Below, piece by piece: positions 46,394 through 54,892 of a stretch of 64,000 bases of DNA. A program made the position numbers and the translations under genes. Source of the stretch: Asticcacaulis excentricus (GTDB taxonomy: Bacteria > Pseudomonadota > Alphaproteobacteria > Caulobacterales > Caulobacteraceae); assembly GCF_003966695.1 (NCBI RefSeq), contig NZ_AP018828.1, forward strand, positions 219,501 through 283,500. Direction: 5' to 3'. Under the pieces are notes generated by a model that searched no databases, had not been told where the DNA came from, and was given only the letters and a program-made list of their open reading frames with translations. The first letter of the stretch is position 1; the number at the start of each line of letters is the position of its first letter.

Positions 46394-47014
46394 ATGCGCA
46401 AGGTGGCAATGGTCGGACTGATGGCGCTCGGCCTGACGGCCTGCGGGCAAAAGCCCCCTGAGCCGCAGCCGTCCGAGGCGGCGAAGCAGACCTTCACCGG
46501 CTGCGAATGGCAGGCGGTGCGAGGGCGGCAACTGTCTATGTACGCCTTTGCGTGCCCTAACACCCACATGGTGGCCGATGAGACCCTGCCCGGTTTTGGC
46601 GTGGTGGAAAGCGGGCCGGACGACGTCAGCTATTACCGGCCCGTCCTCCGCGCTTTTGCCAAGCCGCCGCAGGCCGCCATTGAGTCTGTCCTGCCGCAAA
46701 TCCGCAAACTGACGCCACAGGCCGCAGCGTGTGTGCTGACCCCGGCGCAGGACCCGACGGCGGAAAAGACGACGCGGGCGCTGTTTGAACTGACCCCCAC
46801 CGGTGAGGCGCTGAAAGCGTGGGAACAGACGGTCGAGACCGGGGAGGGCGAGGCTTTGCCGTGCGGCCCGATGGGCGTCGGTATAGCCGGATCGCGCGTC
46901 TTTGAGGTCCTGCCTGATGATCCGGCCTATGTCGTCTATATCGACTACGGTTCGGAAATTCAGATTTTCGACACGACGACGCTGCGTCGGGTCAAGAGTG
47001 ATCAGCCGAAATAG
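46394..47014 (+). CDS. Lipoprotein of unknown function
   Basis: 206 residues with a signal peptide and lipobox (VAMVGLMALGLTAC). The mature part has four further cysteines (FTGCEW, AFACPN, AACVLTP, ALPCGPM) that suggest disulfides, and no known domain. Upstream ACACAGGGGAGAG provides a ribosome-binding site. The 3' end overlaps the convergent ribF end by 13 bp. Confidence 0.75.
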   Translation: MRKVAMVGLMALGLTACGQKPPEPQPSEAAKQTFTGCEWQAVRGRQLSMYAFACPNTHMVADETLPGFGVVESGPDDVSYYRPVLRAFAKPPQAAIESVLPQIRKLTPQAAACVLTPAQDPTAEKTTRALFELTPTGEALKAWEQTVETGEGEALPCGPMGVGIAGSRVFEVLPDDPAYVVYIDYGSEIQIFDTTTLRRVKSDQPK

Positions 47015-47991
47015 ACCTTAGCCGCGTCGGCATCCCTGGCGATTTGTTCTTTAAGCGCCTCAAACGACGGAAATTTCTGTTCCGGGCGCAGATAGTGCAG
47101 CAGTTCGACCTCGATCACCTGATCATAGATGTCGTGGTCCAGCCCGAAGATATGCGTCTCGAACCGCTCGGTGAGGCCGCCCACCGTCGGGCGCTTGCCG
47201 AAGTTGGTGACGCTGCCCAGCACCCGCCCGTCGCTGAGCCGTGTGCGCGTCACATAGACCCCGTATTTCGGGCGCAGATAGTCGCCAAGCTCGATATTGG
47301 CAGTCGGAAAGCCGATCTGACGGCCGATCTGATCGCCGCGCGTCACCACACCGGTAAAGGCCTGCGGCCGGCCCAGCACGTGCCCGGCCAGTTGCGCATC
47401 ACCGGCTTCCAGCGCCTCACGCACGGCCGACGACGACAGCTTGTGCCCCGTCTCATCGGTCTGGCACGGCGTAACGGCGGTGGTGAAGGCCATCACGGCG
47501 CCGGCTTCGCTCAGCGTCTGCGCCGAACCGCCGCCCTTCGCGCCATAACGGAAGTCGAAGCCGCAACTGATGTGGCTCAGTTTCAGGTGGTCGTGCAGGA
47601 TGTTCTGCGTAAACGCCTCGGCGGTCAGGGCCGACAGCGTCTCGTCAAAGCGCAGCACAAAGACGCATTCGACGCCCAGCTCTGAGAAGGCGCGCACCTG
47701 CTGATCGAGAGTCATCAGGCGAAACGGCGTGACGGGCTTTGCGGCGCGCGTCAGAAAAAAGGCCTGCGGGTGCGGGTCGAAACAGACGACGGCGGAGGGG
47801 GCCCCCAGACGGTGCGCGGCGGCGATGGCGTTTTCAATCACCCGCTGATGGCCGCGGTGCACGCCGTCAAAGCTGCCGATGGCGGCGCAGGCACCGGTCG
47901 GCCACGCCACACCCTGCGCAGGCGTATTGAGCGCCTGCGCGCACAGGGCCCCGCCGGGTTCGAGCGTCAGAAGAAACGCCTTGGTCGCCAT
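47002..47991 (-). CDS. ribF: Bifunctional riboflavin kinase / FAD synthetase
   Basis: 329 residues from the ATG at 47991 (GTG at 48000 also possible). The FAD synthetase domain has GSFDGVHRGHQRVI and VVCFDPHPQAFF; the flavokinase domain has GVVTRGDQIGRQIGFPTANIEL and PKYGVYVTRTRL, and ends near VELLHYLRPEQKFPSFEALKEQIARD. It makes FMN and FAD from riboflavin. It begins shortly after the MaoC gene on the same strand, so they may be co-transcribed. Confidence 0.95.
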   Translation of the reverse strand: MATKAFLLTLEPGGALCAQALNTPAQGVAWPTGACAAIGSFDGVHRGHQRVIENAIAAAHRLGAPSAVVCFDPHPQAFFLTRAAKPVTPFRLMTLDQQVRAFSELGVECVFVLRFDETLSALTAEAFTQNILHDHLKLSHISCGFDFRYGAKGGGSAQTLSEAGAVMAFTTAVTPCQTDETGHKLSSSAVREALEAGDAQLAGHVLGRPQAFTGVVTRGDQIGRQIGFPTANIELGDYLRPKYGVYVTRTRLSDGRVLGSVTNFGKRPTVGGLTERFETHIFGLDHDIYDQVIEVELLHYLRPEQKFPSFEALKEQIARDADAAKVYFG

Positions 47992-48002
47992 CTGTGTCAC
48001 GA

Positions 48003-48434
48003 TCAGACCGGCTTGCGCGGGGCGATGACCTCAGCCACGCCCTTGGCGTAGGTCTTGCCGCCGACGCTGGCGACGGTGGTCAGGGTCACAACGCCGGTCT
48101 TGGGCTGAATGTCGGTGACGGTGAGGGTGATGGTCACCACGTCGTCGATTTTCACCGCGCGCTTGAAGCTCAGCGACTGCGACACATAGATGCTGCCGCG
48201 TCCGGGCAGGCCCCCGGCGATGGTCGCCGAAATCCACGCATTGAGCAAAGCGCCGTGGGCGATGCGGCCCTTGAACGGCGTGGTCGCCGCATAGGCCTCA
48301 TCGACGTGCACGGGGTTATGGTCCTCCGACACATCGGCAAAGGCACGGATGGCCGCGTCGGTGGCGGTGAAGGCGCGCTCCAGCGACTGACCCACGCTCA
48401 GGTCTTCGAGATAAACGGTGACAGCATCGGTCAT
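48003..48434 (-). CDS. MaoC-like hydratase
   Basis: 143 residues from the ATG at 48434 (48470 is an in-frame alternative). The hot-dog fold and hydratase motif are clear: FADVSEDHNPVHVDEAYAATTPFKGRIAHGALL. Related R-specific enoyl-CoA hydratases link fatty acid oxidation to other CoA pathways. The acyl substrate is unknown. ribF lies 11 bp downstream. Confidence 0.9.
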   Translation of the reverse strand: MTDAVTVYLEDLSVGQSLERAFTATDAAIRAFADVSEDHNPVHVDEAYAATTPFKGRIAHGALLNAWISATIAGGLPGRGSIYVSQSLSFKRAVKIDDVVTITLTVTDIQPKTGVVTLTTVASVGGKTYAKGVAEVIAPRKPV

Positions 48435-48523
48435 CAGCAAGGGTTCCAATGGGGGTTTCGCCTGATCCATAGCGGGATGCGTTTAGATGAAAACATCATC
48501 CCGCTATAGATTTCTATTTTGTC

Positions 48524-48566
48524 GCGCAATTTTCCGAAAAGTGGTTTCCACTTTGTCGGATTGCGC
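48524..48566. repeat. Single hairpin of the dispersed palindromic family
   Basis: GCGCAATTTTCCGAAAAGTGG-ttt-CCACTTTGTCGGATTGCGC is one imperfect hairpin matching the first half of the 106-bp element (core CCGAAAAGTGG). Confidence 0.75.
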
Positions 48567-48840
48567 TTTAGGGCGCTCAGCGGCGTTTGCCAAGACGCCC
48601 GGCGCATAATCCTGCCCCGGAAGCCTGCGTAAAACTGTCCCGATTTGGCATTGTTTTTTCAAACGCGGTTCATAAAACGCAGGTTTTTCATGGTTAATTA
48701 TAGTTATATCGTTGAATTAGATGAAAAAATTTGATCTGGGCCTTTAACTCTATTTTATCCGCTTGCTGCCATGATGCCTTAGTCAGATGTGAAGGGCCTG
48801 CATAAGGCGGGCCCGAGTTATTAAAGGTGGGCACACTCAC
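48567..48840. promoter_or_regulatory. Upstream region of the CheY gene
   Basis: A 274-bp AT-rich region with no gene. It ends in the AAAGGTGGG ribosome-binding site of cheY. A partial match to the CtrA box occurs near 48694 (TTAATTATAGTTAT), but the second half-site is imperfect. Confidence 0.4.
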
Positions 48841-49227
48841 ATGGCCGTCGATATGTCCATGCAGATCCTGGTGGTTGATGATTACAAGACCATGCTGCGG
48901 ATCATTTCCAATCTGCTGAAGCAGCTGGGATTCGAGAACATCGAGGAAGCGTCGGATGGCGCGGAAGCCCTCGAAAAGATGAAGAAGACCAGCTACGGTC
49001 TGGTCATTTCCGACTGGAACATGGAGCCCATGACCGGCTATGAACTCCTTTTGAAGGTGCGTTCGGACGATTCGCTGAAACGCACGCCCTTCATCATGGT
49101 CACGGCCGAATCCAAGACCGAGAACGTGATCGCCGCCAAGAAGGCCGGCGTGAACAACTACATCGTCAAGCCGTTTAATGGCGCGACGCTGAAGCAGAAG
49201 ATCACCGCCGTTCTCGGCGAGTTCTAA
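48841..49227 (+). CDS. cheY: CheY-type chemotaxis response regulator
   Basis: 128 residues, single receiver domain. All active-site residues of CheY are present: Asp13 and Asp14 (VVDDYKTM), phosphoacceptor Asp58 (ISDWNMEPMTG), Thr88 (MVTAE) and Lys110 (IVKPF). The DWNMEPM segment is close to that of E. coli CheY (DWNMPNM). It presumably binds the flagellar switch when phosphorylated. The cheZ gene follows 129 bp downstream, and an AT-rich gap precedes it. Confidence 0.92.
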   Translation: MAVDMSMQILVVDDYKTMLRIISNLLKQLGFENIEEASDGAEALEKMKKTSYGLVISDWNMEPMTGYELLLKVRSDDSLKRTPFIMVTAESKTENVIAAKKAGVNNYIVKPFNGATLKQKITAVLGEF

Positions 49228-49356
49228 AGCGCCATCCGACAGGGGGAGACCCCTTTTCGGAAAAGGGCGCGATAAAACAAAAAGCGTAGATCGAAGTGAC
49301 GACTCTCCTGAAAGTCATTTGGATCCAAGAATTGACCGACTATCAAGCAGGTTAAA

Positions 49357-50328
49357 ATGGGCCAGGTTGCACCCAAACAGGCTGAATCTCCCGCACTGGA
49401 GCCCGTTGACGCGGCTCTGGCCGCGGCGATGGAGCCCAAGCTGATCAATTTGATGCAGCAGTCCGAGGCCCTCGTCAGCCTGATGCGTGAGTTCTTCCAG
49501 CAGCTCGACAGACGTCGCGCCGAAGAATTCGCCATTATCGCCGGCTACATCGCCAAGGCCAAGGAAGAGATTCGCGAACTGCGTCCGCATGATCTGTCGC
49601 AGGAGCGTATCCCGACGGCAGGGGCGGAACTGGAAGCGATAACCCGCGATACCGAAAACGCCACGCACAACATCATGAACGCCGCTGAAGCGATCATGGG
49701 CATGGATGTGTCGGACCCCAAGGCCTATAAGGCGGCGGTGGACGACGAGGTGATGAAGATTTTCGAAGCCTGCTCGTTCCAGGACATCACCGGCCAGCGC
49801 GTGTCGAAGGTCGTCAACGTCCTCAAGCAGATCGAGGAGCGCGTCGGCAAGCTGGCGGCTACGCTGGGCGTCGAAGACAAGGATGTCGAGCTGTCCGAGC
49901 GTGAAAAGCGCGCCCGTGACCTGTTGCTCAACGGCCCCGCCATTGGCGGTCCGGAAACCCGTCAGGAAGCCATCGACGCCATGTTCGATGAAGCCCCTGC
50001 GGCGGCTCCGGAACTGAAGGTGCAGGCCCCCAAGGTCGAAGCGCCCAAAGCCGAACCTAAACCGGAACCGAAGCCTGAGCCCAAACCGGAACCGGTGGCC
50101 AAGGCGGCCCCGGCGCCCACTCCGGCCCCGTCTCCCGCGCCTGTGGCAGCGCCTGCGCCCGCCCCGGCGGCAGGCAATTCTCAGGACGATATCGACGCTC
50201 TGTTCGATACCCCGGCGGCCAGCAATGAGCCCCAGTCTCAGGATGACATCGACGCCCTGTTCGACATGTCGCCGGAAGAACTGAACAAGACCAATTCGCA
50301 GGACGATATCGACGCCCTGTTCGACTGA
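49357..50328 (+). CDS. cheZ: CheZ phosphatase with three C-terminal CheY-binding-like peptides
   Basis: 323 residues. The helical hairpin has the phosphatase motif FQDITGQRVSKVVNVL, with Asp143 and Gln147 at the very positions of the E. coli catalytic residues. A proline-rich linker (about 205-272, with PKPEPKPEPKPEP) leads to a C-terminus that repeats SQDDIDALFD three times (residues 275-284, 294-303, 314-323). E. coli CheZ ends in one such acidic helix that binds CheY, and FliM has a related N-terminal peptide. It removes phosphate from CheY. Strong hairpin terminator follows. Confidence 0.92.
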   Translation: MGQVAPKQAESPALEPVDAALAAAMEPKLINLMQQSEALVSLMREFFQQLDRRRAEEFAIIAGYIAKAKEEIRELRPHDLSQERIPTAGAELEAITRDTENATHNIMNAAEAIMGMDVSDPKAYKAAVDDEVMKIFEACSFQDITGQRVSKVVNVLKQIEERVGKLAATLGVEDKDVELSEREKRARDLLLNGPAIGGPETRQEAIDAMFDEAPAAAPELKVQAPKVEAPKAEPKPEPKPEPKPEPVAKAAPAPTPAPSPAPVAAPAPAPAAGNSQDDIDALFDTPAASNEPQSQDDIDALFDMSPEELNKTNSQDDIDALFD

Positions 50329-50388
50329 TCCCCATAACGGACAAGGCCGGTTAACGGCCTGTCCCGCAGGCCTTCGTGATGGTGGCCC

Positions 50389-50434
50389 GTCAGGGCGGAA
50401 TGACAGACCGTCATTCCGCCCTGACTGTTTTATT
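50389..50434 (+). terminator. Intrinsic terminator of cheZ
   Basis: Perfect 16-bp stem GTCAGGGCGGAATGAC / GTCATTCCGCCCTGAC with a 5-nt loop, followed by TGTTTTATT. Confidence 0.95.
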
Positions 50435-50437
50435 GTC

Positions 50438-50481
50438 GCGCATTTTATTCCGAAAACCGCTACGCACTTTTCGGAATGCGC
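50438..50481. repeat. Hairpin of the dispersed palindromic family
   Basis: GCGCATTTTATTCCGAAAA and TTTTCGGAATGCGC form an imperfect hairpin that matches the first half of the 106-bp element in reverse order. Confidence 0.7.
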
Positions 50482-50483
50482 TT

Positions 50484-50515
50484 AAACCCCTTCCGTCCCT
50501 ATCCGGAAGGGGTTT
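50484..50515 (+). terminator. Second hairpin with T-tract after cheZ
   Basis: AAACCCCTTCCG / CGGAAGGGGTTT with an 8-nt loop and T5. It lies upstream of the next gene and may stop readthrough from cheZ. Confidence 0.85.
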
Positions 50516-50590
50516 TTGCTTGCCTGAACTATACCGCTTCGGGTTTACTGCTCTGTAGAGGGAAGTGGGGCAGGTCTTACCTGTAGGAGA

Positions 50591-51406
50591 ATGAAGCTAA
50601 TTCACGGCATTCTGGCTTCGATCCTGCTCACTGGATCGGCCTATTGCGGCTATATGGCCTATCTGGCCTTTGGCCTGCCCAACAGGCCTATCGAGGACTA
50701 TCATTTTTCACCTCAGTGCGACCGAATTGAAGCGTCGTCCAATGCTCATAAAGGGTCTCCGCTGGAATGCGAGGCGCGTTTGAGAGAGGCCGATCTCCTT
50801 AGGGCAAATCCCGGACTGGCTGTCCGGGAAGGAGATAATCTGACGCTATTTTATGCCAACCGGATCGTTACACGTCTGGTGGCTTCGGAAACGCATGATG
50901 AGTGCGATACTGTCTCCATACACAAGGTATTGGCGGTAAGGGACGAGGCATCTGCCCGCATGGTGCCCCTCGTGCAAATTAGTTGTCATCACGGTGAATT
51001 TGAGCAGCGCTTCATTGTCCTGCGAGACGGAAAACGCTGGTGGATACCCGATGCGTCGGCTTCGCGCGACGGCCGGATTTTAGCTGTGGGTCAGAACTAC
51101 GCCTACAACGATCCCAGCCTTGCGTTTACTCTATATGAGTGGCCATCACGAAAGGTGATGGCAAAATTCGACGCCTATTGCCGTGGATTGGTTTGGGCGG
51201 ATGCAGATAATCTTGAGGTAACGTGTGTCACCGACGAGAGGAGCGCGGCTTTTGATGCTGTAGTAAGGCGTGATTCAGCGGGAAAATGGCGGATGCAGGC
51301 CACACGTTGGCTGCGCCCGTTCATGCGAGGTTACAATGATATGGGCGATATGGAGTATCCGCCGGCGTTTTCTCTAAAGTGGCTACCGGAGTTTGAAGCG
51401 CGCTGA
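50591..51406 (+). CDS. Membrane-anchored protein of unknown function
   Basis: 271 residues. A single hydrophobic segment at the N-terminus (LIHGILASILLTGSAYCGYMAYLAFG) is followed by a beta-rich domain with six cysteines and repeated WxxPD, WPS and WLPEF motifs, suggesting a beta-propeller-like periplasmic domain. The ATG at 50591 follows TAGGAGA. I recognise no family. Confidence 0.7.
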   Translation: MKLIHGILASILLTGSAYCGYMAYLAFGLPNRPIEDYHFSPQCDRIEASSNAHKGSPLECEARLREADLLRANPGLAVREGDNLTLFYANRIVTRLVASETHDECDTVSIHKVLAVRDEASARMVPLVQISCHHGEFEQRFIVLRDGKRWWIPDASASRDGRILAVGQNYAYNDPSLAFTLYEWPSRKVMAKFDAYCRGLVWADADNLEVTCVTDERSAAFDAVVRRDSAGKWRMQATRWLRPFMRGYNDMGDMEYPPAFSLKWLPEFEAR

Positions 51407-51412
51407 CGTCTG

Positions 51413-51835
51413 TCAGGCTCTTAGCGCCGCCAATTGCTGCGACAGATCGGTCTGGTCGCGGCTGTCGATCGAGGTGCAGATTTGCTTCACATCGACATAG
51501 CTGAACGGTTTGGGCAGCAGATAGTCGGCTTGTTCGCGGCGCGCCTTGTTGAGCATGGTGCGGATCATCACCGGGTCATTGCGCTGACCGGCAGACATGA
51601 TACCGATGGGGGTGCCGGGCGCGCGCTCACGCAGCTCCGCCATGTGGTCCAGCACATTGTCTTCGCCCAGAAAAATATCAGCAAGAATGAGGTAGAAGCG
51701 CGTGACATCAAGTTGCGCCCAGGCCTCGTTCATGGAACTGGCTGTGAACACTTCGCAACCCTGCTGCGCGAACATGCGAGCGATGATGCGCGCCTGAGTG
51801 GCGCTGTCTTCGATAATCAGGACGGTTCGCGACAC
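51413..51835 (-). CDS. Stand-alone response regulator
   Basis: 140 residues, one receiver domain: Glu9 and Asp10 (IIEDSATQ), phosphoacceptor Asp53 (LADIFLGE) and Lys109 (LPKPF). It has no output domain and no adjacent kinase gene. Similar single-domain regulators in Caulobacterales act in motility or polarity through protein binding. Partner unknown. Confidence 0.88.
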   Translation of the reverse strand: MSRTVLIIEDSATQARIIARMFAQQGCEVFTASSMNEAWAQLDVTRFYLILADIFLGEDNVLDHMAELRERAPGTPIGIMSAGQRNDPVMIRTMLNKARREQADYLLPKPFSYVDVKQICTSIDSRDQTDLSQQLAALRA

Positions 51836-51926
51836 GGCGCCACCCCAGGAGTGTTTATGACCCCCTCATTTTGACTGCCACCCATTGATAAAACATTACC
51901 ACGGAACAAATATCTAACGTTGTTAT

Positions 51927-52799
51927 TTACCACGCCAGAGCGGTGGAAACGTAACGGGCGCTGGCCTTTTCGCTTTCCAGCACCTTGACCAGAAGTTGTG
52001 CGTCCAGTTGGCCCTCGGCATTGGTGGCCTCAAGTGCGTGGATGCCGGCCGCGATAAAGATGAGGTCGAGCCCCTGACCATTGGCCCCCAGCACGTCGGT
52101 GGGCAGGCCGTCACCGATGGCCAAAATGCGCGATCTATCTACCTCACGCCCGGCCACGGCGTTCAGGGCCTGATAGCACAGGTCGTAGATGGGGGCGTAG
52201 GGTTTACCCGCCATGATCACTTCGCCGCCAAAGGCCATATAGATGTCGGCCAAAGTCCCGGCGCAGTAGATGATCTGATCGCCGCGCTGTACGATGCGGT
52301 CGGGGTTGGCGCAGATCATGGGGATGCCGCGCCGGGCGGCGGCTTTCAGGTCGGGGTGATACTGCTCCAGCGTGTCGTTCTCATCGTCGAACAGGCCGGT
52401 GCAGGAGATGAAGGCCGCTGTTTCCGGCGTGCCGCTCAGATCGACGCCCAGGCCCTCATACAGCGGCGCGTCGCGCTCCGGCCCGATGACCCAGGCTGAC
52501 CCTTTTGTGGCATAGTCTTTCAGGAAGGTGCGCGTCGCGTCGCCGGAGGAGACGATGGCCGAAAAGGCATCGTCATGGACGCCCAGATCGGCCAGTTGCG
52601 CCTTCAGCCCGGCCTGCGGGCGCGGCGAGTTGGAAATCAGCACCACCGGCCCGCGCTCGGCCTTAAAGCGGCGCAGGGCATCATAGGCTTCGGGAAAATG
52701 CCGCTTGCCATTATGGATGACGCCCCAGATGTCGCAGAAAACCGCGTCATACTCAGCGGCGATGTCGGACAGATGGGTCAGCAGATGCGGGGCGGTCAT
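51927..52799 (-). CDS. HAD-superfamily class IIA hydrolase, TIGR01459-like
   Basis: 290 residues from the ATG at 52799, which has AAAGG upstream. Motif I is CDIWGVIHNGKRHFPEAYDAL and motif II VVLISNSPRP; the C-terminal motif has GKPYAPIYDLCYQAL and AIGDGLPTDVLGANGQGLDLIFIAAG. This is the group of NagD-like hydrolases with a C2 cap typical of alphaproteobacteria (TIGR01459). The phosphate substrate is unknown. Confidence 0.85.
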   Translation of the reverse strand: MTAPHLLTHLSDIAAEYDAVFCDIWGVIHNGKRHFPEAYDALRRFKAERGPVVLISNSPRPQAGLKAQLADLGVHDDAFSAIVSSGDATRTFLKDYATKGSAWVIGPERDAPLYEGLGVDLSGTPETAAFISCTGLFDDENDTLEQYHPDLKAAARRGIPMICANPDRIVQRGDQIIYCAGTLADIYMAFGGEVIMAGKPYAPIYDLCYQALNAVAGREVDRSRILAIGDGLPTDVLGANGQGLDLIFIAAGIHALEATNAEGQLDAQLLVKVLESEKASARYVSTALAW

Positions 52800-52875
52800 G
52801 GCGGGCCTTTCGTTGAGAACGGCCTTCATAGCGCGTGTGGCCGCTGGGGCAAGCGTTCAGTCGCTATAATACGAC

Positions 52876-53001
52876 TTAAAGCCACGGATCAAACACTGGT
52901 ACGCGGGCTTTTTCATAGTCCTGTGTATCGCGGGTGACGAGGGTCAGGCCGTGGCACAGAGCGGTGGCACCAATGATCAGATCAGGCTGTGAGAAGGTAT
53001 G
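52876..53001 (-). pseudogene. Remnant of a VapC-type PIN-domain toxin
   Basis: On the minus strand this stretch reads HTFSQPDLIIGATALCHGL, then TLVTRDTQDYEKARVPVFDPWL and a stop. That is the C-terminal third of a VapC toxin (Asp in PDLIIGATA, Asp in TRDTQDY). The N-terminal two-thirds and the antitoxin are missing; upstream DNA is occupied by another gene. It is a truncated toxin-antitoxin module rather than a functional gene. Confidence 0.75.
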
Positions 53002-53005
53002 ACCC

Positions 53006-53599
53006 TCACTTTGAACAAAGCTTCTTATCGAGCGCTTTCACAAGCGGTTCGCGGGCTTTGTGATGTTTGAATATGGAAGGTATGTGCATCAGGAAACGCG
53101 AATATCCATCCTGATGCACGGATCGCGTTTCTGAATCAATGAAGTTACGCAAGGCCATAGCGCTATCGCGATCATAGGCCCACAGATTGTGCCCTCGGTA
53201 AGAGATCAGGAAATACAGATCATCGGGCCAGTTCAGGCGGTGTTTGGATCTGAAGTGGCAGGCCGAGCACCGAACCGAACCCATGCCGCTTCCAGGGCTG
53301 CTGCGCCAATAATGGCTTTGCGCCCAGAATTGAGGTTCATATCCGTCTGGCAGGTCGTGAATGCCACTTTGCAGGGGACCATGCAGCCCCGGATAATATA
53401 AGGCGGCGTGCCATTTATGGCCGCAACCGTCTATATACCGACGATAGTCAAACGCTTTATTGGCTTTAAAGTAGGCGATGTGTTCACGGCGCTCTATCCT
53501 GCGATAGGTCGCAAACTCAAACTCTGCCAGACTTCGGCATATCGGGCAGTGAATGGCGAGCCGATGCGGGACGGGGTTCCATTCGTATAGTCTCGTCAT
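53006..53599 (-). CDS. Unrecognised protein with possible zinc-finger cysteines
   Basis: 197 residues. Paired cysteines occur in HCPICRSLAEF (residue 18) and VRCSACHFRSK (residue 110), with GCGHKWHA between, enough for one or two zinc sites. The C-terminal part (FLISYRGHNLWAYDRDSAMALRNFIDSETR) is alpha-helical and highly charged. No signal or membrane segment. The gene abuts a truncated VapC, which suggests recent rearrangement. I do not recognise a family. Confidence 0.7.
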   Translation of the reverse strand: MTRLYEWNPVPHRLAIHCPICRSLAEFEFATYRRIERREHIAYFKANKAFDYRRYIDGCGHKWHAALYYPGLHGPLQSGIHDLPDGYEPQFWAQSHYWRSSPGSGMGSVRCSACHFRSKHRLNWPDDLYFLISYRGHNLWAYDRDSAMALRNFIDSETRSVHQDGYSRFLMHIPSIFKHHKAREPLVKALDKKLCSK

Positions 53600-53614
53600 A
53601 ACAGCACTTCGATC

Positions 53615-54892
53615 TTAAGCCCGGCGGCGCTGCGGGGGCAGGGTCGATTTGATGAAGCCCGCAGGGGGGGCGGTTTCCAGCAGCACCTGCTCCTTAATGG
53701 CGCGCGGTTCGCCGAACAGGTGGCCCTGCGCGTAGGCGACCTCGATTTCGAGGATGTCCACCACCTGACGCTCGTTCTCGACCTTTTCGGCGATGACGTC
53801 GATGCCGTAGCGCGCCAGCAGGTTGGCGTAGTCGCCCGCGTGGATGTCTTTGAGGAAGCGCAAGGCTGGCTTACCGTCGATATTCATCAACTGATCGAGC
53901 AGGACATTGGCTCCGATCTTCACATAGCGGACGTCCGAGCGTTGCAGGTCGGTCAGGTCAAGGTCAATCGAGGTGATCTTGTCCAGCGAGAACTTGAAGC
54001 CCATATCGGCCAGTCGCGCCATGTGGCGGGCTTCCATGGCGCCGCGCGCCGCGTAGGCATCCTGCCCCAGTTCAAAGATTACCGAATCGGCCAGATCACG
54101 GTTTTCGTTGAGGAATTCGAGGAACTGCGGGAAGAAGACCTCGTCGCGCAGCGAGGTCAGCGAGATGTTGCAGAAGATGCCGATGCGGCGGTCCTGCTTG
54201 GCCAGACGGCGCACGATCTGCACGCAGCGGAACAGGAGCAGGTTGTCGATGGAGGGCACCAGACCTTCGGGTTCGGCCACCGACAGATATTCCGCCGGCA
54301 TCAGCACGCGCCCGGTGGCGTCGCGCAGGCGCGAGAAGCTTTCGTAATAGATGGTCTTGCGCTGCGGCAGGGAGACGACCGGTTGCAGATAGAGGTCCAC
54401 GCGGTTTTCGATCAGGGCCTGACGCACGGTTTCAATCAGCGCCATCGCCTGCTGCTCCTGACGCGACAGGGGGGCGGGGGCCGCGACCTGCGCCGGCCCG
54501 GCCTTCCAGTCGGACAGGCGCTCCTCGATGCTTTCGCCAAGCTTGAGCACCAGGTTTTCCAGCATCTTGACTTCGGTGGTCAGTTCATCCGTGCGGCCGA
54601 CGCGCTGATGCTGCATCTGATCGGCCAGCTCAACCATGTCTTTCTGAGTGACATCAATGGCTTCGACCATCAGGCGATGGGCGTCGCGCACCAGATCAAT
54701 CTCTTTGGAGAGGCGGCGTTCGGACAGGTACTGATTGACGAAATTATGGATGGCGAAACACACGGCCATCGTCGCCAATGCCGCCGCGATGCACGCGCCG
54801 GTGTCCGACCCGCCCGTGTAGAGGGCCATAGCCGCGCCCATGGACAGGAACAGATAGGTTCCCATCAGCAATATGGAGGTCAGTCTTCCCAT
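53615..54892 (-). CDS. tipF: TipF-like protein: membrane anchor, coiled coil, degenerate EAL
   Basis: 425 residues. Two N-terminal membrane helices (SILLMGTYLFLSMGAAMALY and GACIAAALATMAVCFAIHNFV), a coiled coil (about 60-130) and an EAL domain (about 150-405). The EAL domain lacks catalytic residues: ESFSR stands for EALxR, and the DDFG loop reads LDKITSIDLD. It should bind rather than cleave c-di-GMP. This layout is that of Caulobacter TipF, which recruits flagellar proteins to the new pole. Position near chemotaxis genes is supportive; the gene name is by layout, not alignment. Confidence 0.7.
   Translation of the reverse strand: MGRLTSILLMGTYLFLSMGAAMALYTGGSDTGACIAAALATMAVCFAIHNFVNQYLSERRLSKEIDLVRDAHRLMVEAIDVTQKDMVELADQMQHQRVGRTDELTTEVKMLENLVLKLGESIEERLSDWKAGPAQVAAPAPLSRQEQQAMALIETVRQALIENRVDLYLQPVVSLPQRKTIYYESFSRLRDATGRVLMPAEYLSVAEPEGLVPSIDNLLLFRCVQIVRRLAKQDRRIGIFCNISLTSLRDEVFFPQFLEFLNENRDLADSVIFELGQDAYAARGAMEARHMARLADMGFKFSLDKITSIDLDLTDLQRSDVRYVKIGANVLLDQLMNIDGKPALRFLKDIHAGDYANLLARYGIDVIAEKVENERQVVDILEIEVAYAQGHLFGEPRAIKEQVLLETAPPAGFIKSTLPPQRRRA

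Noticed and set aside
48690-48710. CtrA-like box upstream of cheY
   Set aside because: Only one half-site matches TTAA; the second is imperfect.
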